From: JAMXLO01 sp963791495
GTDB taxonomy: Bacteria > Pseudomonadota > Alphaproteobacteria > Acetobacterales > Acetobacteraceae
DNA: 64,000 nt
Reading direction: 5' to 3'
NCBI GenBank assembly: GCA_963791495.1
Contig: CAWBST010000027.1
Coordinates: forward strand, 1-64,000
Position numbers and translations under genes: made by a program
Part shown: positions 35,984-45,102 of the stretch, in pieces
How the letters are laid out: each line of letters opens with the position of its first letter
How positions within the stretch are numbered: the first letter of the stretch is position 1
Notes under the pieces: generated by a model
The model's input: only the letters and a program-made list of their open reading frames with translations
Told to the model about the DNA's origin: nothing
Databases searched by the model: none

Positions 35984-36703
35984 GTGGATGAGCCTTGGAT
36001 GAACAAGACCTTGCCAAGCGAAGTCGCTGACCGGCAACGGCGAGAGTCGCGCTCCATCGCTCGGCTGAGGTCCAGTCTTAGTACGGCGCACCATCCCTCG
36101 TTCGTGCAGCTCTACTACGCCTTGGAAGCCCGCCGCACATCATCCAGCGCGCCGATGGTCGTGCAGTTCGTCTCTCCGTCGCCGGGAGCCGGCGTCAGCA
36201 CAGTGGCGTCAGGGTATGCGCGCGTCGCCGCTGCCGGACGGCCATCGCCAGTCCTGTTTGTTGACGCGTCATGCCGGCCAAACACGAGTGACTTCGCAGA
36301 GTCCGATACGCCAACCCTGATTGAAGCCTTCGACAACGGTACGGGCTTTGCCGAGGCGATCGTCCCGGCGAGGAATGCGGATAATCTCTTGTGGTCCCGA
36401 TTGTGCGGCCATCCCGATGAGCTGCTGGGGCTTGGCGGCGACCGCTTGCAGGATCTCATCAGTCTGCTGGGGACCCGGCACCAACTGATCATATGCGACA
36501 GCGCGTCCATCGACCGGCCCGAAGCGGCCGCCCTGTCGCGCTTCTGTGACGGATCTCTGTTGGTACTCGAGGCCGGGGTGACTTCGCATCTGCAGACGGA
36601 CGCTGCGTGCAAGAGGATCCGGCAGTTCGGTGGCCTGCCAGTGGGTGTGGTGCTCAACCGTGAGCGCCGTGCACTTCGCGGGAAGCCGGTCCAGTTCGCC
36701 TGA
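35984..36703 (+). CDS. CpsD/CapB-like P-loop protein with degenerate Walker A
   Basis: This is a 239-residue relative of the cytoplasmic tyrosine autokinases that work with Wzz/GumC proteins to control polysaccharide length. The P-loop region reads QFVSPSPGAGVSTVASG, so the Walker A lysine is Val71. The Walker A' position reads LFVDASCRPN, and CDSASIDRPEAAAL takes the Walker B place. There is no tyrosine-rich tail. It may be a non-catalytic partner of the GumC-like protein at 39463. The GTG 35984 is chosen because AGGAG lies ten bases upstream; ATG 35999 is the alternative. It is followed after five bases by the next EPS gene. Confidence 0.78.
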   Translation: MDEPWMNKTLPSEVADRQRRESRSIARLRSSLSTAHHPSFVQLYYALEARRTSSSAPMVVQFVSPSPGAGVSTVASGYARVAAAGRPSPVLFVDASCRPNTSDFAESDTPTLIEAFDNGTGFAEAIVPARNADNLLWSRLCGHPDELLGLGGDRLQDLISLLGTRHQLIICDSASIDRPEAAALSRFCDGSLLVLEAGVTSHLQTDAACKRIRQFGGLPVGVVLNRERRALRGKPVQFA

Positions 36704-36708
36704 GCCCA

Positions 36709-38160
36709 ATGTCGGCAGATAGGACGGAGCGTCGTCCGGCTGATGACCATGGGGACGATCGTCTAGCGCGGGCGCTCGATGGCAGCGGCCGATCCGCAAG
36801 ACCCTGGCGCGTCGTGTCGGTGGCCGGATTCAATGTGACGGGCGAGGTTCGCGAGGCGCTGCACGACGCGGGCATGCTCCATGCGACACTGGTCCGCTAT
36901 CACGCAGAGGCCGAACTGCCATATCCTCACGAACTGCTCCGGCTCGAGGCGCTCGACGGATCGCCGCTGAGCAATGATCAGGTCGCCAGTCGCTGGCATC
37001 GACCGCCCTACGCCCTTCCACTCCGGCTGGTACGATATGCGCCGCTGTCCGCCGTGCCTGAGGTGCTGGACTTCGCGGTCGTCGGCACGCGCGGAAAGCG
37101 CAGCGAATTTGCCGCACGCGTGGAGTGTATTGTCGCGCGGTTGATCGAGGATGCGATCATCGGGGTCAGCCGCGGACAAGCCGGGCTCTCGCTCGATACC
37201 GAAGAGCTCCGGTCGCCTCGACGTTGCCTTTCCGGGAAGATCGATCACGCGATTGCCACATGGCACACACGGCTGTTCTCCGAATGGTGGAGCATCGGCA
37301 TGACCGCAACGCCCCTCACGAACATCGTTCGGACGGGCGCGACCGGCCCCGTTCGATGGCTGTCTCCGGACCGAGGCAACGCTTACCTGGCTGATCCGTT
37401 CCCCTGGCCAGGCACCAACAGATTGTTGTGCGAGGAAATGCCCTTCTCCGGAGGCAACGGACGGATCGTGGCACTTGCGCCGGGGCACGACGGGTCGTGG
37501 CACAACGCCAGCGTTGTGCTGCAGACTGGGGATCATCACTCTTACCCTTGCACTCTCAAGGATGGCGAGAGCACATATTTCTTGCCGGAAGCAACGAACC
37601 GAGGGGCGACGACCCTCTACCGCCTGGTTCCAGACAAAGATCTGACCCCGGTCTGCGCTGTCGCGCCCGGGCGGCGCCTGGCCGATCCGACCTTGTTCGT
37701 ATACGCGGATCGCTATTGGATCGCCTGCACGGATCTCGATATCGGGCAGCATGACAACCTTTGTCTGCTGCACGCCGACAAGCCGACAGGTCCTTGGGAG
37801 CCGCATCGCTGCACGCCGGTAAAGATCGACGTCTGCGGGGCGCGGCCGGCCGGCCCGCTCTTCAGGATCGGATCGCAGCTATTCCGCCCCGGCCAGGATT
37901 GCGCTCGCACCTATGGCGCCGCTCTTGTCGTCCATCGGATCGACGCTCTGTCCCCAGAGCTTTATCAGGAGACCGTCGTCGCGAGGCTTCGCCCGGATCC
38001 GGAGGGGCCTTTCCCCCACGGACTTCACACGCTGGCGGCGGACCAGGAGCGGGTGTGGCTCGATGGAAAACGATTCGTATTCGACCTTGCTGGGCTGCAG
38101 CGAAAGATCATGCGTTTCGCCGGCCTGGCTGCCGGTCGCACCAAGGATGAGCGGAAATGA
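36709..38160 (+). CDS. EPS protein with GIPC-transferase-like beta-propeller domain
   Basis: This is a 483-residue protein. Residues 30-200 begin with a Rossmann-like strand (WRVVSVAGFNVTGEVREAL) and may bind a nucleotide or act as a formyl- or glycosyl-transferase-like part. Residues 220-450 resemble the five-bladed propeller of glucosamine inositolphosphorylceramide transferase-like and GH43-like proteins: LADPFPWPGTNRLLCEE, HHSYPCTLKDGESTYFLPEA, LADPTLFVYADRYWIACTD. Such proteins occur in EPS clusters next to glycosyltransferases, and a sugar-transfer role is inferred. The stop overlaps the next ATG (ATGA at 38157), so the genes are coupled. Confidence 0.6.
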   Translation: MSADRTERRPADDHGDDRLARALDGSGRSARPWRVVSVAGFNVTGEVREALHDAGMLHATLVRYHAEAELPYPHELLRLEALDGSPLSNDQVASRWHRPPYALPLRLVRYAPLSAVPEVLDFAVVGTRGKRSEFAARVECIVARLIEDAIIGVSRGQAGLSLDTEELRSPRRCLSGKIDHAIATWHTRLFSEWWSIGMTATPLTNIVRTGATGPVRWLSPDRGNAYLADPFPWPGTNRLLCEEMPFSGGNGRIVALAPGHDGSWHNASVVLQTGDHHSYPCTLKDGESTYFLPEATNRGATTLYRLVPDKDLTPVCAVAPGRRLADPTLFVYADRYWIACTDLDIGQHDNLCLLHADKPTGPWEPHRCTPVKIDVCGARPAGPLFRIGSQLFRPGQDCARTYGAALVVHRIDALSPELYQETVVARLRPDPEGPFPHGLHTLAADQERVWLDGKRFVFDLAGLQRKIMRFAGLAAGRTKDERK

Positions 38161-39377
38161 GCACGCTCGAACGCCCTAGGCCAGCACTCAACCAACCGGC
38201 GTCCAGCGCCCAGATCGCAGCGGACGGGCGCGGACATCAACCGCTGAGCGTTTTGGTCTACCTGTATGATCTCCGCGGTGGGGGAGCCGAGCGACAGTGC
38301 CTGACGCTGGTACGCGAATTGCTGGCAAGCGGTATTACAGTGGAACTGGTGCTGCATCAGGCGCGTGGAGAGCTGGTTGATCAGGTGCCGCCGGGCATCC
38401 GCGTGGTCAACCTGGACCGCAGCAGGACACGCCACGACGTCATGCCGCTTGCGAGGTACGTGCGACGGCATGAGCCGGACATACTGTTGGCAAACGTCGA
38501 TCATATCAACATCGTTGCGATGATCGCTCGAATGCTATCAACAGCGCGCACGAAAGTCGTCATCACACAGCACAACCCGCTCTTCGGAGAATATGCGACC
38601 GACGGTCGGGAATATCGCATCGTGGCCCCGCTCTACCGGCTCTTGGCTCCCTTCATCAGCGCAGCGGTCGCTGTATCGGACGGGATCGCGCGGGAGCTAA
38701 TCACGCAGGCAGGTCTCCCCCAGGGCAAGGTCGTGAGGATTTACAACGCGGTGATTGGTCCAGGGTTCGAGGAACGCGCCGCCATGCCTGCGACGCATCC
38801 TTGGTTCTGTGACAGCATGTCGCCGGTTTACGTCACGGCAGCACGTCTGGTCCCGCAGAAGGACCAAGAAACGCTGCTGCGGGCGTTGGCAATCTATCGT
38901 CAGAATGGCGGGCAGGGACGCCTGCTGGTCTTGGGAACCGGCCCGCTTCGTGAGCATCTCGAGAACCTGGCTCATGAACTTGGAATTGCCGGCGCGGTCG
39001 ATTTCGTTGGCTTCCAGGACAATCCACTACCGTGGTTCCGCCGCTCCGACGTGTTCGTGCTTTCGTCGCGCACAGAGGGATTCGGGATTGCACTGGCCGA
39101 AGCCATGGGGTGCGGCACGCCGGTCATCTCGACCGATAGCGGGCACGGACCCTCGGAGATCCTGGCGCAGGGTCGCTACGGGGTCCTTGTCCCGCCACAG
39201 GATCCGGTAGCGATGGCGGCCGCACTGGGTGCGGCCGGTGAGATGCGCCGGCGGTTCACACCGGAGTCGCTGAAGGCAAGGGCCGCCGAATTCAGCAACG
39301 CAGCCTGCACAGACGGATACGTGTCACTGTTCAACAGGCTGGTCGCTCCGTGCAAGACGAGCTCGGCCGGCCTATGA
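38157..39377 (+). CDS. Glycosyltransferase, GT4 family
   Basis: This is a 406-residue GT-B fold retaining glycosyltransferase. The N-terminal acceptor domain starts LSVLVYLYDLRGGGAERQCL. The donor domain has VYVTAARLVPQKDQETLLRA and the E-x7-E signature in SSRTEGFGIALAEAMGCG. It adds a sugar to the lipid-linked repeat unit in the cytoplasm. It overlaps the previous gene by four bases. The sugar specificity cannot be read. Confidence 0.9.
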   Translation: MSTLERPRPALNQPASSAQIAADGRGHQPLSVLVYLYDLRGGGAERQCLTLVRELLASGITVELVLHQARGELVDQVPPGIRVVNLDRSRTRHDVMPLARYVRRHEPDILLANVDHINIVAMIARMLSTARTKVVITQHNPLFGEYATDGREYRIVAPLYRLLAPFISAAVAVSDGIARELITQAGLPQGKVVRIYNAVIGPGFEERAAMPATHPWFCDSMSPVYVTAARLVPQKDQETLLRALAIYRQNGGQGRLLVLGTGPLREHLENLAHELGIAGAVDFVGFQDNPLPWFRRSDVFVLSSRTEGFGIALAEAMGCGTPVISTDSGHGPSEILAQGRYGVLVPPQDPVAMAAALGAAGEMRRRFTPESLKARAAEFSNAACTDGYVSLFNRLVAPCKTSSAGL

Positions 39378-39462
39378 CCACGACGTCGACACCTCTCCCG
39401 CACGCCCACGGCGCTGCCGTTTTCAAGGCGGATCAGCGCAACCTGTCAGGATCAACCAGACC

Positions 39463-40989
39463 ATGAGCGCGACAGTCGGTCTCCCGTCCAACGTTGTCAT
39501 CCGCGATCTTCTGTTGACGTTGTGGTTCAGCCGCAGGCGAATTCTGCTCATCATGCTCGCTGCGATGGCGCTCGCCGCCTATGTGGCATTTCAGGTAGAA
39601 CCGAAATACCAGTCGAGAGCGTCGTTTTTGGTGCTGCTCGGTTCGGAGTACGGCATGCGGCCGGTGGGAGGACAGCAGCTGATGAGCAACATCAATGCTG
39701 TTCCGGAAGAACTGCTGCATACCGAGGCTGACATATTGTCCAGTGACGATCTGCACCGCGACGTGATCGAACAGATCGGGGTGGCGAAACTGTACCCGGA
39801 CTTGCTCAAGCCGCCGGGACTATTCGCTCGGTTGGTCAAACAGGCGAGATCATCCGTCTACGACCTGCTCGGTCTGCAGGATGGCCGGCCCCCGGCCGAC
39901 GGCACCGAAGCAATTGTGCAAGCTGAGAGACAGTTCGCGCAGAACTTCGGGGTCAACGTCGACCGGAAGTCACACATCATCCAGGTATTCTTCCAGCATC
40001 CAAATGCAGTGCTGGCGGCTGATGCACTCAAGGTGCTCGAAGCTCGCTATTTTGCCCTGCGCGAGAAGCTGTTCGCGGACAAGCAGCTTGCCATCGTGGA
40101 GGGGGACCAGAACCGCGCCGGCGCCCAACTCGCCGCAGCGGATGCGAAGCTTGCCGACTTCAAGCGCGTGCATGATGTCGCCAATTTCGCTGAGCGGCAG
40201 AAGATCCTGATGACGGGACAGGGTGCGCTTGAGGATCAACTGTCGAAGGCGGAGAGCGCAACAGCGGGACTGCAGGCACGCCTCGATGGACTGACGGTGC
40301 AGCTCAAGATTGCGAGTGGACAGCCAAACGGAAAGGGCAATCCCAACGCAGCAGGTGCCTTGCAGGGGATGGTGCAGGCATACCAACAGCGACAGAATGA
40401 GGCTCTGACGACCTATCGCGGCTCGCCAGCCTACGACACGGCCAGGACCGAGATGCTGAAAGCCCAGGAGGAGATCGCGAAGATGCGCTCCACCCAGGCA
40501 TTCACCGTGCAGCAGGAATACAACAAGACCGAAGCAGACCTGCGCACGAGCCAGGCGACACGTGATGCCATCAGGGTGCAGCTGAAGAACATCGCTGGTG
40601 ATCTGGCCTCGCTCAATGCCGACGAAGCCCAACTGCACGAGCTGGAGCGGACGCGCGGCGTGCTGGAGGACAATTACAGGGCCATCGCCAAGGTCGCCAC
40701 CGATCGGCAGGTGATCGAGGACGTCGATGCCAAGCGTCAACCGTCGGTTCGCGTGGTCGAGGCGCCCCGCGTTCCTGACAAACCTCAGCCGATCCGTACG
40801 GTGATCCTGGCAGTGGGCGCAATTGCCGGGTTGCTGTTGAGCATCATCGTCAGCCTGATGTCGGGATTCTTCCGCGGGGTTTACCTGCGCCCCGAAGCCC
40901 TGGAGGTGGACACTGGGCTGGCGGTACTCGCCGTCGTTCCCGACCAGAAGTCGCTGGCGAGCCCGGTCGTCCTGGTAACGCCGAGATGA
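39463..40989 (+). CDS. GumC/Wzz-type polysaccharide chain-length protein
   Basis: This is a 508-residue polysaccharide co-polymerase. The membrane helix near residues 26-44 (ILLIMLAAMALAAYVAFQV) begins the Wzz domain. Residues about 200-430 are a long coiled-coil region (QLAAADAKLADFKRVHDVAN on), as in GumC-like proteins. The second membrane helix lies at about 448-468 (VILAVGAIAGLLLSIIVSLM). The C-terminal cytoplasmic tail is short and has no kinase domain, so the separate CpsD-like protein at 35984 is the likely partner. It controls the length and export of the polymer with the Wzy protein. Confidence 0.88.
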   Translation: MSATVGLPSNVVIRDLLLTLWFSRRRILLIMLAAMALAAYVAFQVEPKYQSRASFLVLLGSEYGMRPVGGQQLMSNINAVPEELLHTEADILSSDDLHRDVIEQIGVAKLYPDLLKPPGLFARLVKQARSSVYDLLGLQDGRPPADGTEAIVQAERQFAQNFGVNVDRKSHIIQVFFQHPNAVLAADALKVLEARYFALREKLFADKQLAIVEGDQNRAGAQLAAADAKLADFKRVHDVANFAERQKILMTGQGALEDQLSKAESATAGLQARLDGLTVQLKIASGQPNGKGNPNAAGALQGMVQAYQQRQNEALTTYRGSPAYDTARTEMLKAQEEIAKMRSTQAFTVQQEYNKTEADLRTSQATRDAIRVQLKNIAGDLASLNADEAQLHELERTRGVLEDNYRAIAKVATDRQVIEDVDAKRQPSVRVVEAPRVPDKPQPIRTVILAVGAIAGLLLSIIVSLMSGFFRGVYLRPEALEVDTGLAVLAVVPDQKSLASPVVLVTPR

Positions 40990-40999
40990 GACAGGCGTT

Positions 41000-41209
41000 G
41001 TGGCGAAGCAGCGCTCAGACCTGTTGACTGCTCAGGCGGTACGGGATTTTGCCGCGCTGCTGATGGCGTTCCATTCGGTCAGCAGCTGTGCGAGCCACGT
41101 AATGGGCTCGACTGCGGAGCCGGCCGAACCGGGCGACACACGTCACTATCTTCTTCACGATCAGTGGGCTGCGGCTTCGCTTCGCATAACAGTCGCTGCC
41201 GCCGAGTAG
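41000..41209 (+). CDS. Uncertain small open frame
   Basis: This is a 69-residue frame starting at GTG 41000 just after the GumC-like gene and ending seven bases before the next ATG. It has no recognised domain. Its codon use is not clearly coding. It may be a leader or simply the space that holds the ribosome site (GTAGGAAAGC) of the epimerase gene. Recorded because it fills the gap between two co-directional genes. Confidence 0.25.
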   Translation: MAKQRSDLLTAQAVRDFAALLMAFHSVSSCASHVMGSTAEPAEPGDTRHYLLHDQWAAASLRITVAAAE

Positions 41210-41215
41210 GAAAGC

Positions 41216-42313
41216 ATGTCCGCAAGCCCCGATGGCAGACAGACGGTTCTCGTGATTGGTGGTGGCGAAGTCACTGACTCGCGCCTGATGGACCTGCTCG
41301 CCGTGAAGTCGTCATATCGGCCAATCATCATCGCAAGAGCCGGTGGACAGGTGGCCGTTCCGGATCGTGAGCTGCGCAACTGCGATGCGACCAAGACAAC
41401 CGAGGTCGGTGCGGCCTTGGCCGGGGCGGACCTAGTCGTCAACTGCATAGCCGGAAGCCCACGGACCATTGTCGCCGCGACAAAGGCGCTTTGCGATGCC
41501 GCACGGCGCAACCCGCCACGCCGAATTGTCCACCTCAGCAGCATGGCGGTTTACGGCGGGGCTGAAGGTCTCGTCGACGAGGGATCACGGCCCGAGCCGC
41601 CGCTCAATGCCTATGCCAGAGCCAGGATCGAGTGCGAGACGCTGGTGCAGCAGTACGTCGCCGACGGCGGCGATGCAGTGATCATTCGACCCAGTTGCGT
41701 CTTCGGACCTGGAAGCGAGCCCTGGGGCAGCCGCATCGCGCGCCTTCTGGTGTCACGACGCCTGGGGGACCTGGGACCAATGGGCGATGGCCTCTGCAAC
41801 CTGATCTACGTCGATGATCTTGTCAGGTTGATCATTGCCACATTGTCGGAACCTGGCCTGTCGGGTGAGACGTTCAATGCGAGTGCCGATTGGCCGCGGC
41901 CAACGTGGAACGACTTCTTGATTCGCCTCGCCCGTGCTATGGGAGCTACTCCTGTTGAGCGGATCACGGCGCGGAGGATGCGGGTGGAGGTCAGGCTTCT
42001 CGCGCCATTGCTGCGAGGCGCTGCCTTGGCAGCCGGGCGTGTCGGGGCAGGACGTTTCGTGCCGGACGGAATGACGCCATCATTCGTACGTCTCCTCGGT
42101 CAGAACATCACCATCAGTGGCGCTAAGGCCTCGGCCAGAATGGGGATCACGCACACACCGCTTGATCGCGCGATCGATGAGACGGCGCAGTGGTGGCGGT
42201 CGCGGATGACGGCGGACAATCGCTTGCCGAGAGTGGCCGCTGCTCAGGCATTCCCTGCAGAAACCGTCGAGTTGTCGAGCCGCTCGGCGCCGGGCAACGA
42301 GGCACGACGATGA
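41216..42313 (+). CDS. NAD-dependent epimerase/dehydratase-family protein with altered motifs (epimerase 1)
   Basis: This is a 365-residue extended-SDR protein. The nucleotide motif is unusual: TVLVIGGGEVTDSRLM instead of GxxGxxG. The catalytic region SSMAVYGGAEGLVDEG is followed by YARARIE, so the YxxxK lysine is Arg. RPSCVFGPGSEPWGSRIARL and CNLIYVDDLVRLII are typical SDR sugar-epimerase segments. A paralogue with canonical motifs is at 48516. With these changes epimerase 1 may bind a different cofactor or have lost catalysis. Its stop overlaps the ATG of the GMC oxidoreductase (42310), so the two are translationally coupled. Confidence 0.8.
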   Translation: MSASPDGRQTVLVIGGGEVTDSRLMDLLAVKSSYRPIIIARAGGQVAVPDRELRNCDATKTTEVGAALAGADLVVNCIAGSPRTIVAATKALCDAARRNPPRRIVHLSSMAVYGGAEGLVDEGSRPEPPLNAYARARIECETLVQQYVADGGDAVIIRPSCVFGPGSEPWGSRIARLLVSRRLGDLGPMGDGLCNLIYVDDLVRLIIATLSEPGLSGETFNASADWPRPTWNDFLIRLARAMGATPVERITARRMRVEVRLLAPLLRGAALAAGRVGAGRFVPDGMTPSFVRLLGQNITISGAKASARMGITHTPLDRAIDETAQWWRSRMTADNRLPRVAAAQAFPAETVELSSRSAPGNEARR

Positions 42314-44079
42314 TCGGCGATGCCCGTCACATCGTGTACGGGACGACAGTCGAGGCTGACATCTGCATCGTTGGCGCGGGAGCGGCAGGTATCACGCTCG
42401 CGCTGGAATTGCTCCGCTCAGGAATGCGGATCCTGTTGCTGGAGGCCGGCGGCTCAGCCGAAGATCCTGACGACCAGGCGCTCTACCAGGGCGAAGTCGC
42501 GGATCCCTTGCTGCATAGTCCGCCCGACAAATACCGCCAGCGCCGTTTCGGCGGCTCGACTACCATTTGGGGTGGCCGCTGCGTGCCGTTTGACCCGATG
42601 GAGTTCGAGCAGCGTTCCTGGATCCGAGATAGCGGATGGCCCGTCTCCTACCACGAGGTAGCCACACATTATCCACGCGCGAACGCCTTATGCGAGGCTG
42701 GCGACTTCGTCTACGACGCGGATCGCGCTGTGTCGGCGGGTATGCGCCCGTTGTTGGAGGATTTTTCGCCGGCGGACTTCACCACCAGGCGCATCGAGCG
42801 CTTCAGTTGCCCGACCGACTTTGGCAGACGCTATCGGGATCGGCTGGCCTCTGCGCCTTCCGTACGGGTTCTGCTTCATGCAAACTGCACACGTCTTATC
42901 GCTTCGGCGGACGGCGCCCGAATCGAGCAGGCAACCGTGCAGACCCTGGACGGCAATCAATTCGCCGTTGTTGCGACCTGCTTCATCATGGCGACCGGGG
43001 CCTTGGAAGTCGCACGGCTGTTGCTTGCCTCGCGTGAGGTGCATGCGGCGGGAATTGGCAATGAACATGGACTGGTGGGACGGTACTACATGTGCCACCT
43101 CGCCGGCACGATCGGGACACTTCGCATCGGTGGCCCCCCCGATCGTGCGTGGCAGGGATACGAGCGCACCGAGGATGGCGTCTATTGCCGCAGACGCATT
43201 GCCCTGACGGAAACGGCGCAGCGGCGCGAGGCGATCGGCAATGCCGTGTTCCGCCTTCATCATCCCAGGATTCCCGATCCACGGCACCGCACTGGCGCGC
43301 TGTCGGCCATATTTCTGGCCCGGCGCTTCATCAGCTACGAGTACGGCAAGCGGCTTGTCACTCATCAGCCGGTCGGTGCGCGCGCATGGCTGCAGCACGT
43401 CGCCAATGCAGGCTGCGACGCAGCCGGAACCTCCCGGTTCTTGTGGCACTGGGTGCGCGACCGGATGCTGGCTGAGCGGAAGTTCCCGACCGTCATCATC
43501 CGTCCGCGCAAGAATCTGTTCAGCCTCGACTTCAACGCGGAGCAGGTGCCCAACCCGGATAGCCGCGTCCGGCTGGCCGAACAGACGGACCGGTTTGGGA
43601 TGCCGCGGCTGCACATTGACTGGCGCTATACCGAGATGGATGTGCGAACGGTCGCTACCGCCTTCCAACTCCTTCAGCAGGATGTTGCCCGATCGGGACT
43701 TGGAGAGCTGACGCTCGATCCGGATGAAGCGGACATCGAGGCAGTGATCCGCCGCGATGGTGCTTACGGCGGGCACCACATCGGGACCGCGCGGATGGGC
43801 CGCGATCCGGCGGATGGCGTGGTCGACGCAAACTGCCGGGTCTTCGGCGTGGACAACCTCTACGTTGCAGGCAGCGCGGTCTTTCCTACATCGGGACAGG
43901 CCAATCCTACGTTGACAATAGTGGCGCTTGCCGTGCGGCTCGCCCAACACATCGAAGCAACGGCAAGCCGCCCTGCCGAAATCCTCAGCCGCCCATTTGC
44001 GTTCGCATCCGCCCGTTCGCACGGGCGGAGCCTTCAGCCCGCCTCGCTTGGCGAGACAATGAGGGAGCGCCGGGCATGA
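42310..44079 (+). CDS. GMC-family FAD oxidoreductase (EPS block, 1)
   Basis: This is a 589-residue glucose-methanol-choline type oxidoreductase, which oxidises an alcohol with FAD. The N-terminal motif is ICIVGAGAAGITLALELL followed by LLLEAGG. GGSTTIWGGRCVPFDPMEFE is the FAD loop. The C-terminal active site reads GGHHIGTARMG with the catalytic His, and SGQANPTLTIVALAVRLAQH with the partner Asn. It is coupled on both sides by ATGA overlaps to epimerase 1 and to the hydroxylase-type gene. The substrate could be a sugar or a lipid-linked sugar alcohol. Confidence 0.85.
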   Translation: MIGDARHIVYGTTVEADICIVGAGAAGITLALELLRSGMRILLLEAGGSAEDPDDQALYQGEVADPLLHSPPDKYRQRRFGGSTTIWGGRCVPFDPMEFEQRSWIRDSGWPVSYHEVATHYPRANALCEAGDFVYDADRAVSAGMRPLLEDFSPADFTTRRIERFSCPTDFGRRYRDRLASAPSVRVLLHANCTRLIASADGARIEQATVQTLDGNQFAVVATCFIMATGALEVARLLLASREVHAAGIGNEHGLVGRYYMCHLAGTIGTLRIGGPPDRAWQGYERTEDGVYCRRRIALTETAQRREAIGNAVFRLHHPRIPDPRHRTGALSAIFLARRFISYEYGKRLVTHQPVGARAWLQHVANAGCDAAGTSRFLWHWVRDRMLAERKFPTVIIRPRKNLFSLDFNAEQVPNPDSRVRLAEQTDRFGMPRLHIDWRYTEMDVRTVATAFQLLQQDVARSGLGELTLDPDEADIEAVIRRDGAYGGHHIGTARMGRDPADGVVDANCRVFGVDNLYVAGSAVFPTSGQANPTLTIVALAVRLAQHIEATASRPAEILSRPFAFASARSHGRSLQPASLGETMRERRA

Positions 44080-45092
44080 ACTTTGACGTCGTCATGAACC
44101 AGGGCTTCTGGGATCGCGTAACACGAGAGGCGTGGTCCCATGTGTCCGGCGCGAACGGTGTAATGCTCCTGATATTCTGGAGCATCTTCGCCTTTGCCGC
44201 TGTTTTCACCTATGTCCGAACCCCTCGGCCACGCTCGATCCGCGGGCTGTTCAGCCACGTTCTGCCACAAACAACACTTCGCCATCCCTCGGCGCGGGCA
44301 GACTTCCTCTTCTGGCTATCGCGGCGAATATTCGTGCCGCTTCTCGTCGTTCCCCTAGGGTTGTCCACCGTAGCCGCAGGTCATGCCGCTTATTGGCTGC
44401 TCAGCCAAGCGACCGGGCACCCCACGCATTCCCCTGGCCCAGCCGGACCGTTGCTGCTCTGCGCATTCACAGTCACGATGTTACTCGCCTATGACATTTC
44501 CTATTATATCTACCATAGGCTGCAGCACCGTGTTCAATTCATGTGGGAACTGCACAAGGTCCATCATTCGGCCGAGGTGATGGTGGGAGTGACCAAGGAC
44601 CGGGTGCATTGGCTCGACGACATCATGAACGCTTGGTGGGATGGGCTCATTCCCGGACTGGCGTATGGAGTATGGCTTTTTTTCGCGCTGGATCCGGTCG
44701 AGCTCACGGTCTTCGGGATCAATGTATATTTCCTGCGCAACACCCTATTGATGATGGACTTCATCCGCCACACGCATCTGAAGCTTTCGTATGGGCGTTG
44801 GCTCAATTACATCCTTCTCTGCCCTCACTATCATCAACTGCACCACAGCGTTGCCAGGGAACACTGGCACACGAACTTCGGGCTGACATTGGTGATCTGG
44901 GATCGGATGTTCGGGACGTTGATCGTGCCGAAACCGGACGAGGATTTCGCGTTCGGCCTGCCCGACGGGGAGGCGGAGGAATACCAATCGCTCGCACGGC
45001 TGCACGTCCTGCCCCTGAAGAGGATTGCGCTGCTGATGCGGCATCGTTTGACATTGCGCGCCGGCCGCCCGCTGCTTCCGACCACTGACTGA
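44076..45092 (+). CDS. Sterol desaturase/fatty-acid hydroxylase-type membrane enzyme
   Basis: This is a 338-residue membrane di-iron oxygenase. The histidine boxes are HRLQH, HKVHH and HQLHH, spaced as in the fatty acid hydroxylase superfamily. There are several membrane helices (VMLLIFWSIFAFAAVFTYV, LLLCAFTVTMLLAYDISYYI). The ATG 44076 overlaps the GMC gene by four bases. Within an EPS block it may hydroxylate a lipid carrier, an acyl decoration or a hopanoid-like lipid. The substrate is not shown by the sequence. This gene, the GMC gene and epimerase 1 form a coupled three-gene set. Confidence 0.85.
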   Translation: MNFDVVMNQGFWDRVTREAWSHVSGANGVMLLIFWSIFAFAAVFTYVRTPRPRSIRGLFSHVLPQTTLRHPSARADFLFWLSRRIFVPLLVVPLGLSTVAAGHAAYWLLSQATGHPTHSPGPAGPLLLCAFTVTMLLAYDISYYIYHRLQHRVQFMWELHKVHHSAEVMVGVTKDRVHWLDDIMNAWWDGLIPGLAYGVWLFFALDPVELTVFGINVYFLRNTLLMMDFIRHTHLKLSYGRWLNYILLCPHYHQLHHSVAREHWHTNFGLTLVIWDRMFGTLIVPKPDEDFAFGLPDGEAEEYQSLARLHVLPLKRIALLMRHRLTLRAGRPLLPTTD

Positions 45093-45102
45093 CAGGGATG
45101 TC

